In this document: positions 22,775 to 34,574 of the stretch, piece by piece | Layout: each line of letters begins with the position of its first letter | Numbering within the stretch: position 1 is the stretch's first letter | Assembly (NCBI GenBank): GCA_944472155.2 | Contig: OX235279.1 | Coordinates: 51,681,564 to 51,745,563, forward strand | DNA: 64,000 bases | Direction of reading: 5' to 3' | DNA from: Trichobilharzia szidati | Lineage: Eukaryota > Platyhelminthes > Trematoda > Strigeidida > Schistosomatidae | Translations under genes and position numbers: made by a program | Notes under the pieces: generated by a model | What the model was told of the DNA's origin: nothing | Database searches by the model: none | Seen by the model: only the letters and a program-made list of their open reading frames with translations

Positions 22775-23218
22775 GTTTATAATTTAACTGGTGGATGGTG
22801 ACTAGCAGTGGAATCCAGGATGCACATTTCGCCCTCTTTCGGACTCATCATCTGGATGTGTCTGCATTCCGCAGTGAGTGATGATGTTTCCACCGAAGAT
22901 CGAACCCAGTGCCAATAGTTTCAAACGCCAAAGCATTATCCACTAGACCACTTGGGCCACGAGAACCACCTCTTGTGCAAATGGGTCATATTAATTGTTT
23001 AATTGAATTTTAGATTTTCCCGACGACTGATTGGCCCAAAGTGCCCGGTCTCAGGTTGACATGTCGGCTTCTTGTGCAGATGCTTTGACGATGTCTGGGC
23101 ATGTAATTTGAAGTTAGTTAGTGGACATGATCGAAGCATCCGCACAAGAAGCCAACATGTCAACCTGAGACCAAGCACTTCAGTCCAATCAATCGACGGG
23201 AGGATCTAAAATTGAATC
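22775..23218 (-). repeat. Sm-alpha-like SINE, copy 2, with 5' fold-back
   Basis: The SINE body (minus) spans 22775-23002: tail 'ccaccatccacc' side at the left, hammerhead module, GGTTCGATCTTC B-box-like part, A-box-like TGGTCTAGTGGATAATGC. Its 5' extension at 23002-23085 is repeated in inverse at 23134-23218 around a 48-nt spacer. The arms share 'aggttgacatgt' and 'cttcttgtgc' and differ at several bases. Confidence 0.8.
22811..22868 (-). ncRNA. Hammerhead module of Sm-alpha-like SINE copy 2, likely inactive
   Basis: On the minus strand: CCAG stem I, core ATGATGA, stem II GTCC/GGGC, then GAAA, a TGTGCA hairpin and ATC before CCTGG. The site and stem III are good; the first core base is A instead of C, as in copy 1. 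Confidence 0.75.
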
Positions 23219-23347
23219 ATATTTATTCATATTTCAAAATTTTTTTATTCACACATAGTATGCCGTCTGACACATATACTCGTTGACTTGAAAGTACGAA
23301 TAATGTCTTCGTAGCATTTATAAGTGGTTTCTCTTTTCGTTTTCTAG

Positions 23348-23557
23348 ATTATCAAAATGTTGGTTTTCATTGTTGCAATGTTCGGTGTCTGTTGGTTGCC
23401 GTCACACCTGTTTTTCCTTTTGCAAGATTTCCACCCAGAGTTCCGTAAAATACCTGACGATTCAAAAAGAATTATTTTTGGCGTATGTCACTGGATTGCA
23501 ATGTCAAATACTTTTGTCAATCCAATAATTTACTTAATCATGAGTAAATCATTCCGA
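23348..23557 (+). CDS. Peptide-type class A GPCR, coding exon 2 (TM6-TM7)
   Basis: Starts after TTTTCTAG and ends at TTCCGA|GTAAGT, both phase 0, giving residues 327-396. TM6 is IIKMLVFIVAMFGVCWLP with the class A C-W-x-P core at 341-344. The extracellular part is HLFFLLQDFHPEFRK and TM7 carries the NPIIY motif (384-388), followed by SKSFR at the start of helix 8. The CWLPSHLFFLL and NTFVNPIIYLIM patterns favour the NPY/NPF and tachykinin-like receptor group; this is a family-level reading only. It completes the receptor begun at 6867-7844. Confidence 0.92.
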
Positions 23558-23569
23558 GTAAGTGAGTAA

Positions 23570-24340
23570 CCATTTCCGATATTTCGAAACGAATGTTACT
23601 AATGTTACTGATTTTAACGAATCTTTATGGTTCGGTATTCAAAGGCGTACCTACACATTACAAACTTGTCTTCTTCCTTCATAAGATGATATATTTGCAC
23701 TACTATTTTAGAAGCACTATATAAAAGTCATCAAGACGTCAAAATTTAAATTAGTGATGACTCTGAGGTGAAAAGCAAAGGAATTATTATGAGAAAGGAA
23801 AAATTTGTATACTGAAACCATTACGCAATATTGGTGCTACAAATAGTTTCAACAGCAACTGCACTGTCAGTATCATTTAGGGTAATTGTACTGACCTAAT
23901 ACAGATGTGTTATATGGCAGTAAAAGTATATAGACAGCCTGATCAAGACCTGGGCTACCGAAATACTTACTCAGTATGTTGCATATAATTTCTCCTATTC
24001 AGTTTGTTAAAATGTAATAAGATCTGGTCTGCTGACTGTCAAGTTTCTACTAAACATGAGAACGACTAATGTCCTAGATGGTAGCTTATTCCATTGCATT
24101 AGATGACCGTTCCAGAGTGGTGTCCTTGGTTCACACAATGAACTCCTGAACTTCTCATAATTGGCATTCAACAAAATGTCGTGTATTTCTTGTTGGCGAA
24201 AAAGAAGAGATACCATAACAGATAGGTTTGTGCTTCAGGTCAGATAGGGTTGTGTCACATAATCTACTTTCAATGAATCTTTTGTTTAAAGATCGTGGAC
24301 GAAGGGGGAATATCATGCAATAAACTCCGCTGAAAATTCT
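23570..24340. other. Start of GPCR intron 2, unassigned sequence
   Basis: No domain or repeat recognised before the SINE at 24359. Confidence 0.4.
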
Positions 24341-24358
24341 GTACATTAAATAAACATT

Positions 24359-24657
24359 TAATTGGTGGATGGTGACTAGCAGTGGAATCCAGGATGCGCA
24401 TTTCTTCCTATTTGGGACTCGTCAGCTGGATGTACCTGCATTTCTCAGTGAGTGATGATGTTCCCACCGATGCTCGAGCCCAGTGCCCATAGTTTCCAAC
24501 GCTAAAGCGTTATCCACTAGACCACTTGGGTCACGAGGGCCACCTCTTGTGCAACGGGTCATATTGATTTAATTGAATTTTAGATTTTTCCCGTCGATTG
24601 ATTGGACCGAGCACTTCGGTCCAATCAATCGACGGGAAAAATCTAAAATTCAATTAA
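24359..24657 (-). repeat. Sm-alpha-like SINE, copy 3, with hairpin 5' end and TSD
   Basis: The minus-strand SINE (24359-24566) is followed by a perfect 44-bp inverted repeat (24567-24610 and 24616-24659, loop GCACT). The insertion is flanked by the 14-bp repeat ATTAAATAAACATT at 24345-24358 and 24658-24671, so body and hairpin integrated together. It lies in GPCR intron 2. Confidence 0.9.
24386..24442 (-). ncRNA. Hammerhead ribozyme module of Sm-alpha-like SINE copy 3
   Basis: On the minus strand: CCAG stem I, intact core CTGACGA, stem II GTCC, loop CAAATA, GGAA, then GAAA, a TGCGCA hairpin and ATC|CTGG. This is the only copy here with a canonical core; its flaw is an A for C closing stem II (10.1-11.1 pair). 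It may retain weak cleavage. Confidence 0.85.
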
Positions 24658-24806
24658 ATTAAATAAACATTGTTCAGAATAAAGCTATTATTATTATAAG
24701 TGTCCTTAACAGCACTTTTTTTAAAAGCAAAACCTTGCGGATATCACTGTTCTGTTCCGCATAATTAGTGAGATCAATAACTAAACAATATTTCTCTCCT
24801 TTCTAG

Positions 24807-24875
24807 GATGATTTCAAACAAATCATGAAGTGTACAGTTCCATGCTGGAGTAAAACCAGTTTATCAAATCCTTGA
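24807..24875 (+). CDS. Peptide-type class A GPCR, last coding exon (helix 8 and C-tail)
   Basis: Follows CTCCTTTCTAG and reads DDFKQIMKCTVPCWSKTSLS then NP and TGA. It continues SKSFR of exon 2 into SKSFRDDFKQIMKC, a standard helix 8. Two cysteines (KCTVPC) are plausible palmitoylation sites. The intracellular tail is short, about 22 residues. Confidence 0.9.
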   Translation, partial: DDFKQIMKCTVPCWSKTSLSNP

Positions 24876-27040
24876 GTATTCACTGCTAGAACTACCTACC
24901 TTTATTCCAGAAATGCAATTCACACTTATTGGGAAAATACAACAGTTTTCCACTTTTCTAATGGTAAACGAGAAATGCATGTAATTGTACAATTTCTAAA
25001 AACCTATATATATATATATAATGTTGCAGACAAATATGAGTCATTTGCACCGAAGATACTTGGTGAAACTATTATAAACATTAATGTACTGAATTCATTG
25101 CCTCATTTGTAGCTCAGCAGAAGGCTATTTTTAGTCAACTAAGTGAGCCAGTTATTCTCACAATACTTATCAGTTATTGCCTTCCTTTTATATGTCATCT
25201 GATTTTTTATATGTAGCCTAACTACCATAGAATGACGAAACAGTATCCTAGTAACAATTCTATGTGGAAACAGAAAATCCTCTTTTGATGTGGTAATTTG
25301 AATTTCCTAACTCGTTTTCGTCTATACATCTTTGAAGAAAAATTGTTTTTATTTTTATCAAAACCTGCGTTTCGCTTATTTTTGATTTACACATGTTCAA
25401 CATTTTCATGATGTGTACTATAAGGGATTTTCTACCATGCTCAGTGCGTCATTGTCTGTGAATGGCTTTGAAAATCTATTCTTTGTCGAGGATACTTGAA
25501 CATATTTTAAAACCGGATGAACTTCTACAAAGTTTTTCTACAGTTTCATAACCTTGTTGCACAGTGTCAAAGTATGAACTCTGTCGGATGCTACAAGTTT
25601 TCAGACTAGTTTCAGTGATGTGAAGATCATCTATCAGTATTTCAAAGACAATCTCATGGTATGAGTGCTTTTAGTTGAACTAAATTAAATTTAGTAAATG
25701 CTAGAGTAATTAGACGTCCTTGGATAAGCCTAACTTGCCTTATTCTCTCTGAAGTTCCGCTGAAAGTAATGCAGAGATAAATCTGATAGAAATGCCTTAA
25801 CAGATCATCTGTTACAGTCATTCTGTTAGGTGTTTCACCGGTTATATCGGCTATCTGGTAAAGAGTCATCTGCTGATGACATTTTGCTTAAGATAAGCAC
25901 GTCACATTAAGCTTAAAAACGCACAGAAATCTGAGTTATAGTTGAAATTCTTTGCCAGAGGATTACAACTGATATGTGATTACGTGGAGTTTATCAGTGG
26001 ATGCGCAGTCTAAATCTTTGAGAAGACTATAAAATTAGCATTTTCTTCTCACAAAATTACGGTCAACACTTTTACTAGTCATTGAAGTCATAACTTGACA
26101 AGTCCTTCATCCATATGCAGCGAAAATAATAATAATATTGTATTATTATTATAATATTATTATTATTACCAAGCACTTATGGTCTGTATGCTCAGATTTC
26201 ACATTGTAAATCTTGATGAATCACAGTCGAGCGAAATTATCCACTGTAATTTTCACTAAAAGCAGAGAAGAGCGATTAAAGTAAATGAAGTGTCCTATAA
26301 CTGTTAGAGTTTTGATGGTTAAACTAGTATTTCATCCACATATCGAAAAATTACTGCCTTATGACACGCAAACCTGACTCTGTCTCAATCTAAAATTTAT
26401 GTAGATTGGGAGATAGAGGCTTCTGGATGCATATTTGTCAGCAGGATTTCCCAAAAAAAGAATTTGCTCAATGATAAATCACATCAATTTGATAAGGTAT
26501 ATTTTCAAGAAATTAGTTGGTCTCCAAGTTTCAAGAATAATGTTCAACAATACTGGATACTTGAGTGTTTGAATGCGATTGGATGGCAGTAGAAATCATT
26601 ATTTATTTATTGTTATTACTGCGAATGCCTCATTCCAGCTCCTTTGGTACCGAAAATGAAATACGAACTACTAAGTTACCATTTCAAATTCGTCCTCTCA
26701 TAAAGAAAAATTTCTCTATCATAAAGGACTAATATAGTCATCTAAACTCAACACAGCTACGTGTTTATTTTAAATTTTACGAATTATATCCAGATGATTC
26801 TTTCCTCACCTTCGAGTTTGCTTATGTAGGAAACATATTCGGTTTCACATTTTACCAGGATTTGCGCTAGTGTAGTGGGGAGGTTTTGAAACTCTATCGA
26901 GGTTGTCGCTTGCTTATTACTAGGAAATTAGTTGAGGTTACTTAAAACGATAATTGTGTTTACTCAATGATCATAAAAACCATCTTCATTTAGTCACTAG
27001 TATCCCTTCTCCTAAAAGTGGTAGATTCAGTTCAAGAGAA
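24876..27040. other. GPCR 3' flank and unassigned AT-rich DNA
   Basis: Should contain the GPCR 3' UTR, but I cannot fix its end. An ATT/AAT palindromic run lies at 26127-26168. A minus frame at 25654-25869 (MTLYQIADITGETPNRMTVT...) follows a CAG acceptor-like site but matches no family I know; it is left uncalled. Confidence 0.4.
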
Positions 27041-27049
27041 TAAGAATGG

Positions 27050-27970
27050 CTTAAAATAAGGCCATCTACAGAATATCGCTATCTCACTTTCTGCTCACAA
27101 GCATTCTTCAGCTCACCCCATGATTGTCCACAGGCTTTCATCTCCTTCTCACACGACCTCCTGTATCTCAACCTCGAATAACACCCAACTCGTCGTTTCC
27201 AATTCAAGTTACACTCTCAAGCATGCAGAAACATGTCGCTCAACAATCTTCTCACAGCGCGTTCAGTCCACATCTTTTTCTCTCTTCACATTCATTGGGC
27301 TACAAATCTTGGTTGCTTCCTTTCCACACTTCCTTCTCCTTCATACTAACACTTTCTCGACAGCCATTTCATCTCCAGTATGCGAGTCGAAGTCAGCTGT
27401 TGATAGAAATCTGCAGTAGACTGTTGAGAATGCTTCCAGTGATGCGTTTCTCAAGTCCGTGAAGCATGTAGAACCACTGACTGACTTCACATTAGTGTTG
27501 AATATTCGAATTATTCTCTTCATATTAAGTACAGAGGATTTTCACACCGATTTTGGATTATAGAGAAAACACACCTGTCTCGTCTTGACAAATTTCGACT
27601 GCTTTGATGTTGAAACGATGCTGACCAGATAAGTGGAAGAAGTGACCACCGTGAGCATTTTTGTCCTGATGATTGAGATAGGTGCTTGCTGATGTTGATC
27701 AGGTTTCTTCATCACTTGTCTTCTCTGTGTTTACTTCAAGTACTGGATCAGCTGCTCCCCTCACCAACTTGTTGGTTCTATCCTGACGCATACTGAATGA
27801 AAACTCAAAGCAAGTAGCACCATCAGTAGTTATTTCAAGGGTGATGGAACATGCAACGAAAGCATAATAATAAGTCAAGCCACTGTAGGGAACATACACA
27901 AACTTCGTTGGTAAGCGAGACTTATATCCCAACTCTTGATCACATGTACAGAGAAACCTAATCATTACAC
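27050..27970 (-). pseudogene. RTE-type LINE 3' part (duplicated block, copy B)
   Basis: Same content as 15905-16825: the minus strand contains IRIFNTNVKSV at about 27480-27520 and the same downstream frames, with point differences and small indels throughout. Non-functional. Confidence 0.6.
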
Positions 27971-27974
27971 GGTA

Positions 27975-28195
27975 TGTGTCATCGGTGGAACAGTCGTTAG
28001 GATTCTAGCCGACCATGTACATGGTTTGGGTTTCGATTCCCTGACGACGCACACCTGATATCGATGGTCGGTCAGCAAAATTTGGGCTAGTGATATCACA
28101 TGCTGAAAATTCCATACCTGTACAAAAAAAATACGGTGTGGAATCAAGCTGTAATCAAAATAATAATAATAATAATAATAAAAATGTGCAAATGA
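27975..28195 (+). repeat. tRNA-derived SINE (family T) with AAT tail
   Basis: Head 'atcggtggaacagtcgttag', B-box-like GTTTCGATTCCC, the 'gatggtcggtcagcaaaatt' body and an AAT run at 28159-28181. It occupies the same position in copy B as the SINE at 16826 does in copy A. Confidence 0.75.
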
Positions 28196-28760
28196 CGCCA
28201 TGACAGCAGTTTGCATAGGCTTTCCATTGGGGATTGAAATTTCAGGAGAGAGTTTACACTTCAGGCGATAGATTGCAGCAGAGTACAACAATTAATGCGT
28301 GATATTTAGACATTCGAAAACAAAACACATATCAGCGAAATATGGATATTTTAATTAGGTTTCTGGAGTTTGAACTCTAATATTCGTAGGTTTACAAGGA
28401 AGTAATAAGTATAAACCAGTCGCGATGATTTGTCATTAGAGTCATCGGATTGTAAATATAAATTGTTCAATTATTATTATGAATAAGGATCCTATCAATT
28501 ACGCTATGAATAATTGGAGCGATACTATGGTAATAAGAATAATGAAGAAAACATCATTATTTAACAAACAAATGTACAGATAGAAGTAGTCGATAAAGGC
28601 TAAGAAAAACAAGCGGTCCGACTAAATGATGTCAGACTATGAGGGAAGTAAATAAACTTTGTTTTAATGAAGATGTGATAAGATTGAGGGATGATAAGAG
28701 AAAGGTTGAAAATATAAATAAGGGGTGATGGTGGTGAAATCGTCAGTTGGTTAGGTCTTA
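28196..28760. other. End of duplicated block (to about 28340), then unassigned
   Basis: Matches 17030-17190 up to about 28340; no recognised content after that. Confidence 0.4.
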
Positions 28761-28769
28761 ATAAGCCAA

Positions 28770-29960
28770 GAGGGGTGATATTTGCTACTGTACGAACTTC
28801 TTTTGAACAGACAGTTTAGGCTTAATAGTTCGAATCCCTATCTCCTCAGCTATATGCAGTAGACTAATACGAGGTACATTAGAAAGAATCAGTGGGATGC
28901 GATGGATCAGCTTGAATGCTTTCGTTTTCTCCGCTAAACCACCACTATCAGCTAAATGTGGTGCAGCTAAACATGTAGCTACGGATGAATTTATATGCCA
29001 TTTGTCAAACCACGACTAGAGATGTTCAGTAACACGTTGGCCAAGCTGTTTAGCAGTACGCCTAGCACATATTTCTTGTTGACCAGAGAATGGCAAACAT
29101 AAGCCTCCTGAGTAAAACGTAAACATCTGGCTAGTCTCTGCAACAGAATCTCACTCGACAAGTCCCTATTGAATTGTAACCTAAGAATTAGTTGTTCGTT
29201 TTATGCTGTTTTCCACCCACTGTCTTTGTATGTTTCTTTATGAACCTACTAAGATAGTCCGTCTCCGTCAAGGAATCATGAACATATTCAAATTGCTTTT
29301 ACAAGTGATCATCCGTGCATATCATTCGTGCTCTACCCATGAGACACTTAACAATATTTCCTCAACGGGCATGGAACTAAAGAAGTGAGTGTATTACCCT
29401 GTGAGTGTGCTTTTTCTATACACGCTTCTGTCAAGTGACCCATCTTCTCGCTTACTCACCAAGATATCCAGAAAATGCAGTTAATCTTCCTGCTCCTCTT
29501 TACAAATGAAAGTAAGCCAAGGGTGGATGTTACTAAATTTCATGAACAATTCATCTATGTTTACATTCCCATTAACTAAGAAAAATGTATCATTAACATA
29601 ACAGTAGTACATATCCAACTCATTGATGACATCTTTTATTTTTTCTGTTTGCAAGTTTTGCAAGTAAGAAGTCTGCTAAGATCAGGACTACTGGAGAACC
29701 CATAGAGATGCATTTTCTATTTATCGGTAATGTGAATTATTGTAGAGAAAATGTCCATTCGTTGTGCACTTATCGTTATTATGAATAATTGCACAATTTA
29801 TTTGCACAATCTTATCAGTCTTTTGACAAATCACCGGGATTGGTTTATATTTAATATTTATTTCTATAGCTATTCGTATTAGAGTCGAGCCTGATGAGAT
29901 TTAACTGAAAAGTGATTGTGTTTTTCATGAGCTTTCCTGAATTGTGCTTTTGGAATGTTT
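28770..29960 (-). pseudogene. PLE: RT C-terminal part plus endonuclease
   Basis: On the minus strand, 29481-29663 encodes YYCYVNDTFFLVNGNVN and HPWLTF, the RT catalytic region with YVND in place of YVDD. Then come a decayed RxSVYRKxTxTGQY block (about 29370-29430) and, at 28800-29100, an endonuclease relic (SGQQEICARRTAKQLGQRVT, a lost YIG, then HIAEEIGIRTIKPKL). Many stops. The 5' part near 29800-29960 shares a stretch with 37060-37200. Confidence 0.7.
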
Positions 29961-29964
29961 AATA

Positions 29965-31225
29965 TTTTGAAGAGTTATTTGTCTGTCAGTAATTTGTCGA
30001 GACTGCTTATAGTTCCAGTGCTGCTTCACTTTTTTCATGGATTGAAACATCTCATTCTGCGTATGACATGTTTTAATACTCCTCGTTTCCGATTGATGCA
30101 ATGATACCTGAATAAAAATGTCAGGGTATTGATTTGTTTTAACTGACTTAAAGACTACGACAAATGAAGATTTTACTCTAATTTGTATTCTCCAGTCCTA
30201 GTGATGGTGAACATAAACTTTTCGAAATTGTTGACGCAGATTAGTTTTTTTTGAAAGCTAAATACGAGTAATGTTAGTGATAAAGCGTTTTTCAATATTT
30301 AAATAATTTGCAAAGGTTAATGTTTTCAGTTCTATATCTTTAATGAGAATGAAAACTCAAGAAAAGTAAATAAAGTCTTGATAAGACAAAGTTCAGTTTT
30401 ATTTGTTTATCTGTACAGTTTATCAGTCTGTTTTTCACTGCGTTCATTGAAGTCATCCAAATAAATACTGCCAAGAAAACTTGAAAAAAAGAATAAGAAC
30501 GAGTTTTCGTTGATTAGTACTCACTATCTTAAAATATGAAATCAATACTATATATTATTTCGTGTTTACTAAGATCACATCCATCCGAAAACTGTTGCTA
30601 TAATAAATTTCCTTTCGAAGTTTTAAATCATTCTCTAAACAATTTGGCCAGTGTTATTTAAGAATAAATTGGGTGGTCTTGCAAATGAAGTGTTGCGCAG
30701 CTACATATAGAAACTAATTCTAGCTATCACCTGTTCGAAGTATTTTAGCATGACAGCCTGAGTAGGAATCACAGTTCAACATAGTAACATCCTACCTAAG
30801 TCTACGTGATGTCAGCTACACGTAATCATATTTTTACTCATTTGGAACTTGCGGATGTTTCTGGAGGCTTGTGAGTCCTCGGTGATCGATTCCTTTAAAA
30901 TGAGTAGATAAGTAAGAGAAAATAAAATGCTTTCAGAGGTTATTGATTACTTAAAGATACTGTTTCCATATTTTGAGCATTTCAAATATTGCTTGTTTCT
31001 AGAAACATTACGCTTAAACAAAATAATGTATACTCCATATACACACCGATAAAATGTCATAGATTGACAAAAGACAGGGAAAGGTTTTGACAGTTAATAT
31101 TTCCCCATGGTAAACAGTATACATTTTCACGATACGGAAGCGTTGCGATGAGCAGAAACCTTTTAATTGTGCAAACAAGGCTGAAGTTATAACGACAACT
31201 ACATTATATTATTGTAAAACTTTAT
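29965..31225. other. Unassigned AT-rich DNA
   Basis: No gene, domain or repeat recognised. Confidence 0.4.
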
Positions 31226-31227
31226 TA

Positions 31228-32225
31228 TACTATAATTCCCTTGAGTTCCAAGTAGAACATAAGGCTCCAACTACACATCGCCACTCTATTCTATCCCCTA
31301 CTGCCCTCTTCAGCCGAGCCCAAAACTGAACACATTCTCTCATCCCATCCAACTCACACAATCTCCTCTATGTCACCATCCCACTGACCACCCACTCGTT
31401 GCTTCCCATTCGGGTAACACTCGACCGATCGCCTGCATTGAGCGCGATGTCATTCGACAGTCTCCTCAGTATATGTCTGTCCTATTCATCTCCATTTTCT
31501 CCATCATATTTGTTGAGCGATCAGTTCTTGGTTAATTTGTTCCCAGAGATTCTTGGTGCTAATTCTTCCTGACCGACAGACCGGTCAGCCAGCCGCCCAT
31601 TCGATCTTCAATATGGAGCCAGACAGCGAGGGTGGCAGCTGTTTGCAAGTGTCTGAAACTGGTTGTTGGAAATGCTGTTCGTGACACGCTGGCCAATTTT
31701 CTGGTCCATGTAGGAGAACTGACTGGCTGAACATGTGTGCTGAACAGAATGAGAATCTTGTTGTTGATGCTGAGGCGGAGTGGTGGAGATTTTCAAACAG
31801 ATATCAGATTGATGAAGTTGAATCTTGCCCTTCCTGATTCTGGCTGGCCGTCTGTCTGGCTGGTTTGATGGATAGATAGATGGTTATCTTCATTACCTCG
31901 GTCTCTTACTTCTGTATGTTCACCTGGAGTTCTCTCTTCGCTGGCAGCTTCTTCAGCCAGTTTGTTGCTTTTCGCCTTCCTGTAAGTCTTCTAGTTTCTG
32001 TGACATTAAACATAAGTCATTTGTGAAATCCAGATATTTCACAGTCTTCTAACCGGTCCAGAGTATTCTTGTCTTCTAACTCTGTTGCTCAATCCAATCC
32101 ACCACAATTAAGAATAGGTGATTATAGGCAGTCTTATCATTCTCCTGTATTCACTTCGAACACCTCTGTGTTTTCAGTTATGGAACACCTGACACGTGGT
32201 ACTGTCATGTAGCTGTTGTAGAAAA
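31228..32225 (-). pseudogene. RTE-type LINE 3' part
   Basis: Closely matches 53770-54740 and the reverse of 48640-49605. The minus strand holds the end of the RT domain, with the same tetranucleotide insertion and C-terminal region, and ends in 'aactcaagggaattatag'. Frame-broken. Confidence 0.7.
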
Positions 32226-34528
32226 ACAATATTTGTCGTTAAATCCAGTTTCTGTCCGTTTCTTTTATACAAAGGCAGCAAAGATTCAGATAACCGAATT
32301 TCCTCTTGTTGCGTAAAATGGTAGATTAAGATAGTGCACATAAATAGGTGTGTAGTATTCTTTAAAATTATTTGCAGAAAATATTTTAACGAAATATAAG
32401 TTCTGACGCTTTGTAAACAGAAAGATAGAGAAGGGAATATTCCCGACAGATTTACCTACTTTAGATGATACTGACGTAGGCTGCAGTGTGTTCTGATGAC
32501 TTTCTATTGCCATAATGAAAATTCCATTTGTTTTGATGTGGCATTCTTCCCTTTTTCAGATATTCATACCATAAAATACTATAGGACCGTCCGGTGAATG
32601 ACACTTCTGAAGTCTTCATAACTAACATTACGCATTTTGAATTTCCTCGTGTTACTTATTAGACTGCTGTGTGAATTTGTTGTATTTTCAGGAGCACCAA
32701 AATGCTCGTCTTTGCTGAACTCTTCATATCTTCTTCCATTCACAGATGTGTTTCTTAACTCTAGAAATTTTGTCTGATTTGTTTATGAAACGGCCCAGTC
32801 ATTTGCGTTTATCTCGCGTAAATTTCAATGGTTATAATCCCTGGGACTTGTATGTTTTCCATAAATATCAGCGTCTACATTTCACTCTGCAATCAAATAC
32901 AACATTATCCGTGGTTTCATTTGTAGACGAATTTATACTTTCAAAAAATATTTTATTTTTGACAATGGTGTTCTCAGTATTTTATTCAGATCTCTACTCA
33001 GTCTTTCGGATAATGTAAGCAATTGAAGAGTTTTAATGTTCAAAAGTTTCTTAACGGTGTATGTAACGCTAAGAGATTGCACAGCTACTACCCGTATTAT
33101 TTTATATTTAACACGTAATTTTAAAGGAATGTAAAGTTTTTTCCAAAAAAACCTATTTGACCATAGGTATCAGAAAGCAGGAAATAAGAGTTCAGGTCTT
33201 TTTGTTGATTGACACCCATCATCCGGTTTTGTAACTACAATCTAAGAGTTAAATGATTTACGAAGTGTATCTTTATATTTATCCTTGTTCCTCCGAGTTT
33301 AATGGCGATAAAAAACATTTTTTTCTTTTGATAAATGTATCTGTTTTCAAATGGAATCTTTAAACTACTTTGTTTCACCCAACACGACCCATAACTTAGA
33401 TAACGCACTGAAATATATAACCTTTCAGAAAATGTAAGGTTGTTTAATAACTGATAACCTTTTTTGATTATTTTACACCTGCTGAAAAGAGAAGAGACTA
33501 TTGTTATAAACTATTTATTAAACCATTCAGAAAATGTAGGAATTACCACTTCTAATAATCTTTCAACAAATAAGGTCAGAAAAGTAAGCTGATTTGACAT
33601 TTCATTTATTTAAGTGTAAATTTTTCTTTCTTGTAATACATATTCGGTATTTGGTGATGACCAAATCTTCATACATGCCTACACAAGCTACTGAAAAATT
33701 GATGTGCTTTTCACCACACAGTAAGAAAATAAACTTTATGACGTACTGCAGCATTTTACATTTCCTTCATCCAAAATGTTTGAAAAAACCGTCTGCGTCA
33801 ACCTCGCTAACAACTAGAATTAAATTGATAAGATTGTGAAAATATGCTTCTTTGCAGTTAAAATAATTCCTGTTCACGTTATGCTGAGTTAGCCTGAATG
33901 GCAGGAGTCATCTGGAGTGCCACAATAAACAGCATATTTATCAGACAAGCTGTTTTGATAAACTCTGAAAATCTAAACCTACATATTTCGGTGTTCAACC
34001 CCAATAACCTTACTACATTTATCACTCATTACTTAGCATCAAGTTAGATTTCAAAAATTTCACAAATAAGTTCAGAGAAGGGTGAATCCTACTTCATAAC
34101 TTTAAAATGACTTTTCTTAGGAAGTAGAAATCAAAGTAATAGGCACTGAAATTACTAAGTATAAAAAATGTAGCTTGCACGCATTGGAAATAGTCATTTA
34201 ATGAGTAATTTAATATTTGGCGAACCGGAGTTTTTACGCTCTGAGTCACTATTTTAGGGCTCATATTTGTCACTAAGAACTTACAATTTAGTTGTTTACT
34301 TTTGGCAACTGATTCACAAACGTCTAGAAACAGACGTCTGCTACGAAAACCTTCTGCAAATAATAGTTGCAACATCAACTGAAAGCTACAATTTATGTTG
34401 CTTATAACACTAGGATATTGCTTAGTGAACCGTATGAAAGTAGATCACTTTGTATACACAGTTTTCGCAATAAAGCGATTTCGGTAGTTTAAACCCTTAG
34501 ACTATTTAGTAGAATTAAAAGCTTTTAA

Positions 34529-34530
<2 letters not shown>
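32226..34530. other. Unassigned AT-rich DNA
   Basis: Open frames of up to 94 codons occur (32746-33018 plus, 33594-33839 plus, 34094-34378 minus) but none has a recognisable domain and codon patterns look random. Confidence 0.4.

Positions 34531-34532
<2 letters not shown>

Positions 34533-34572
<40 letters not shown>
34533..34572. repeat. (AT)n microsatellite
   Basis: Uninterrupted AT run of about 40 bp. Confidence 0.95.

Positions 34573-34574
<2 letters not shown>

Larger units (their letters stand above)
7845..23347 (+). other. GPCR intron 1, about 15.5 kb, filled with retroelements
   Basis: Begins GTAAGT and ends TTTTCTAG. It separates TM5 from TM6 at the third intracellular loop. It holds family G, SINE-H and Sm-alpha-like SINEs, PLE, CR1 and RTE fragments, most listed separately. 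I found no other convincing exon inside it. Confidence 0.8.

Noticed and set aside
25654..25869. Minus-strand exon-like frame after a CAG acceptor
   Set aside because: No clear donor and no recognised domain; kept only as a note in the flank entry.
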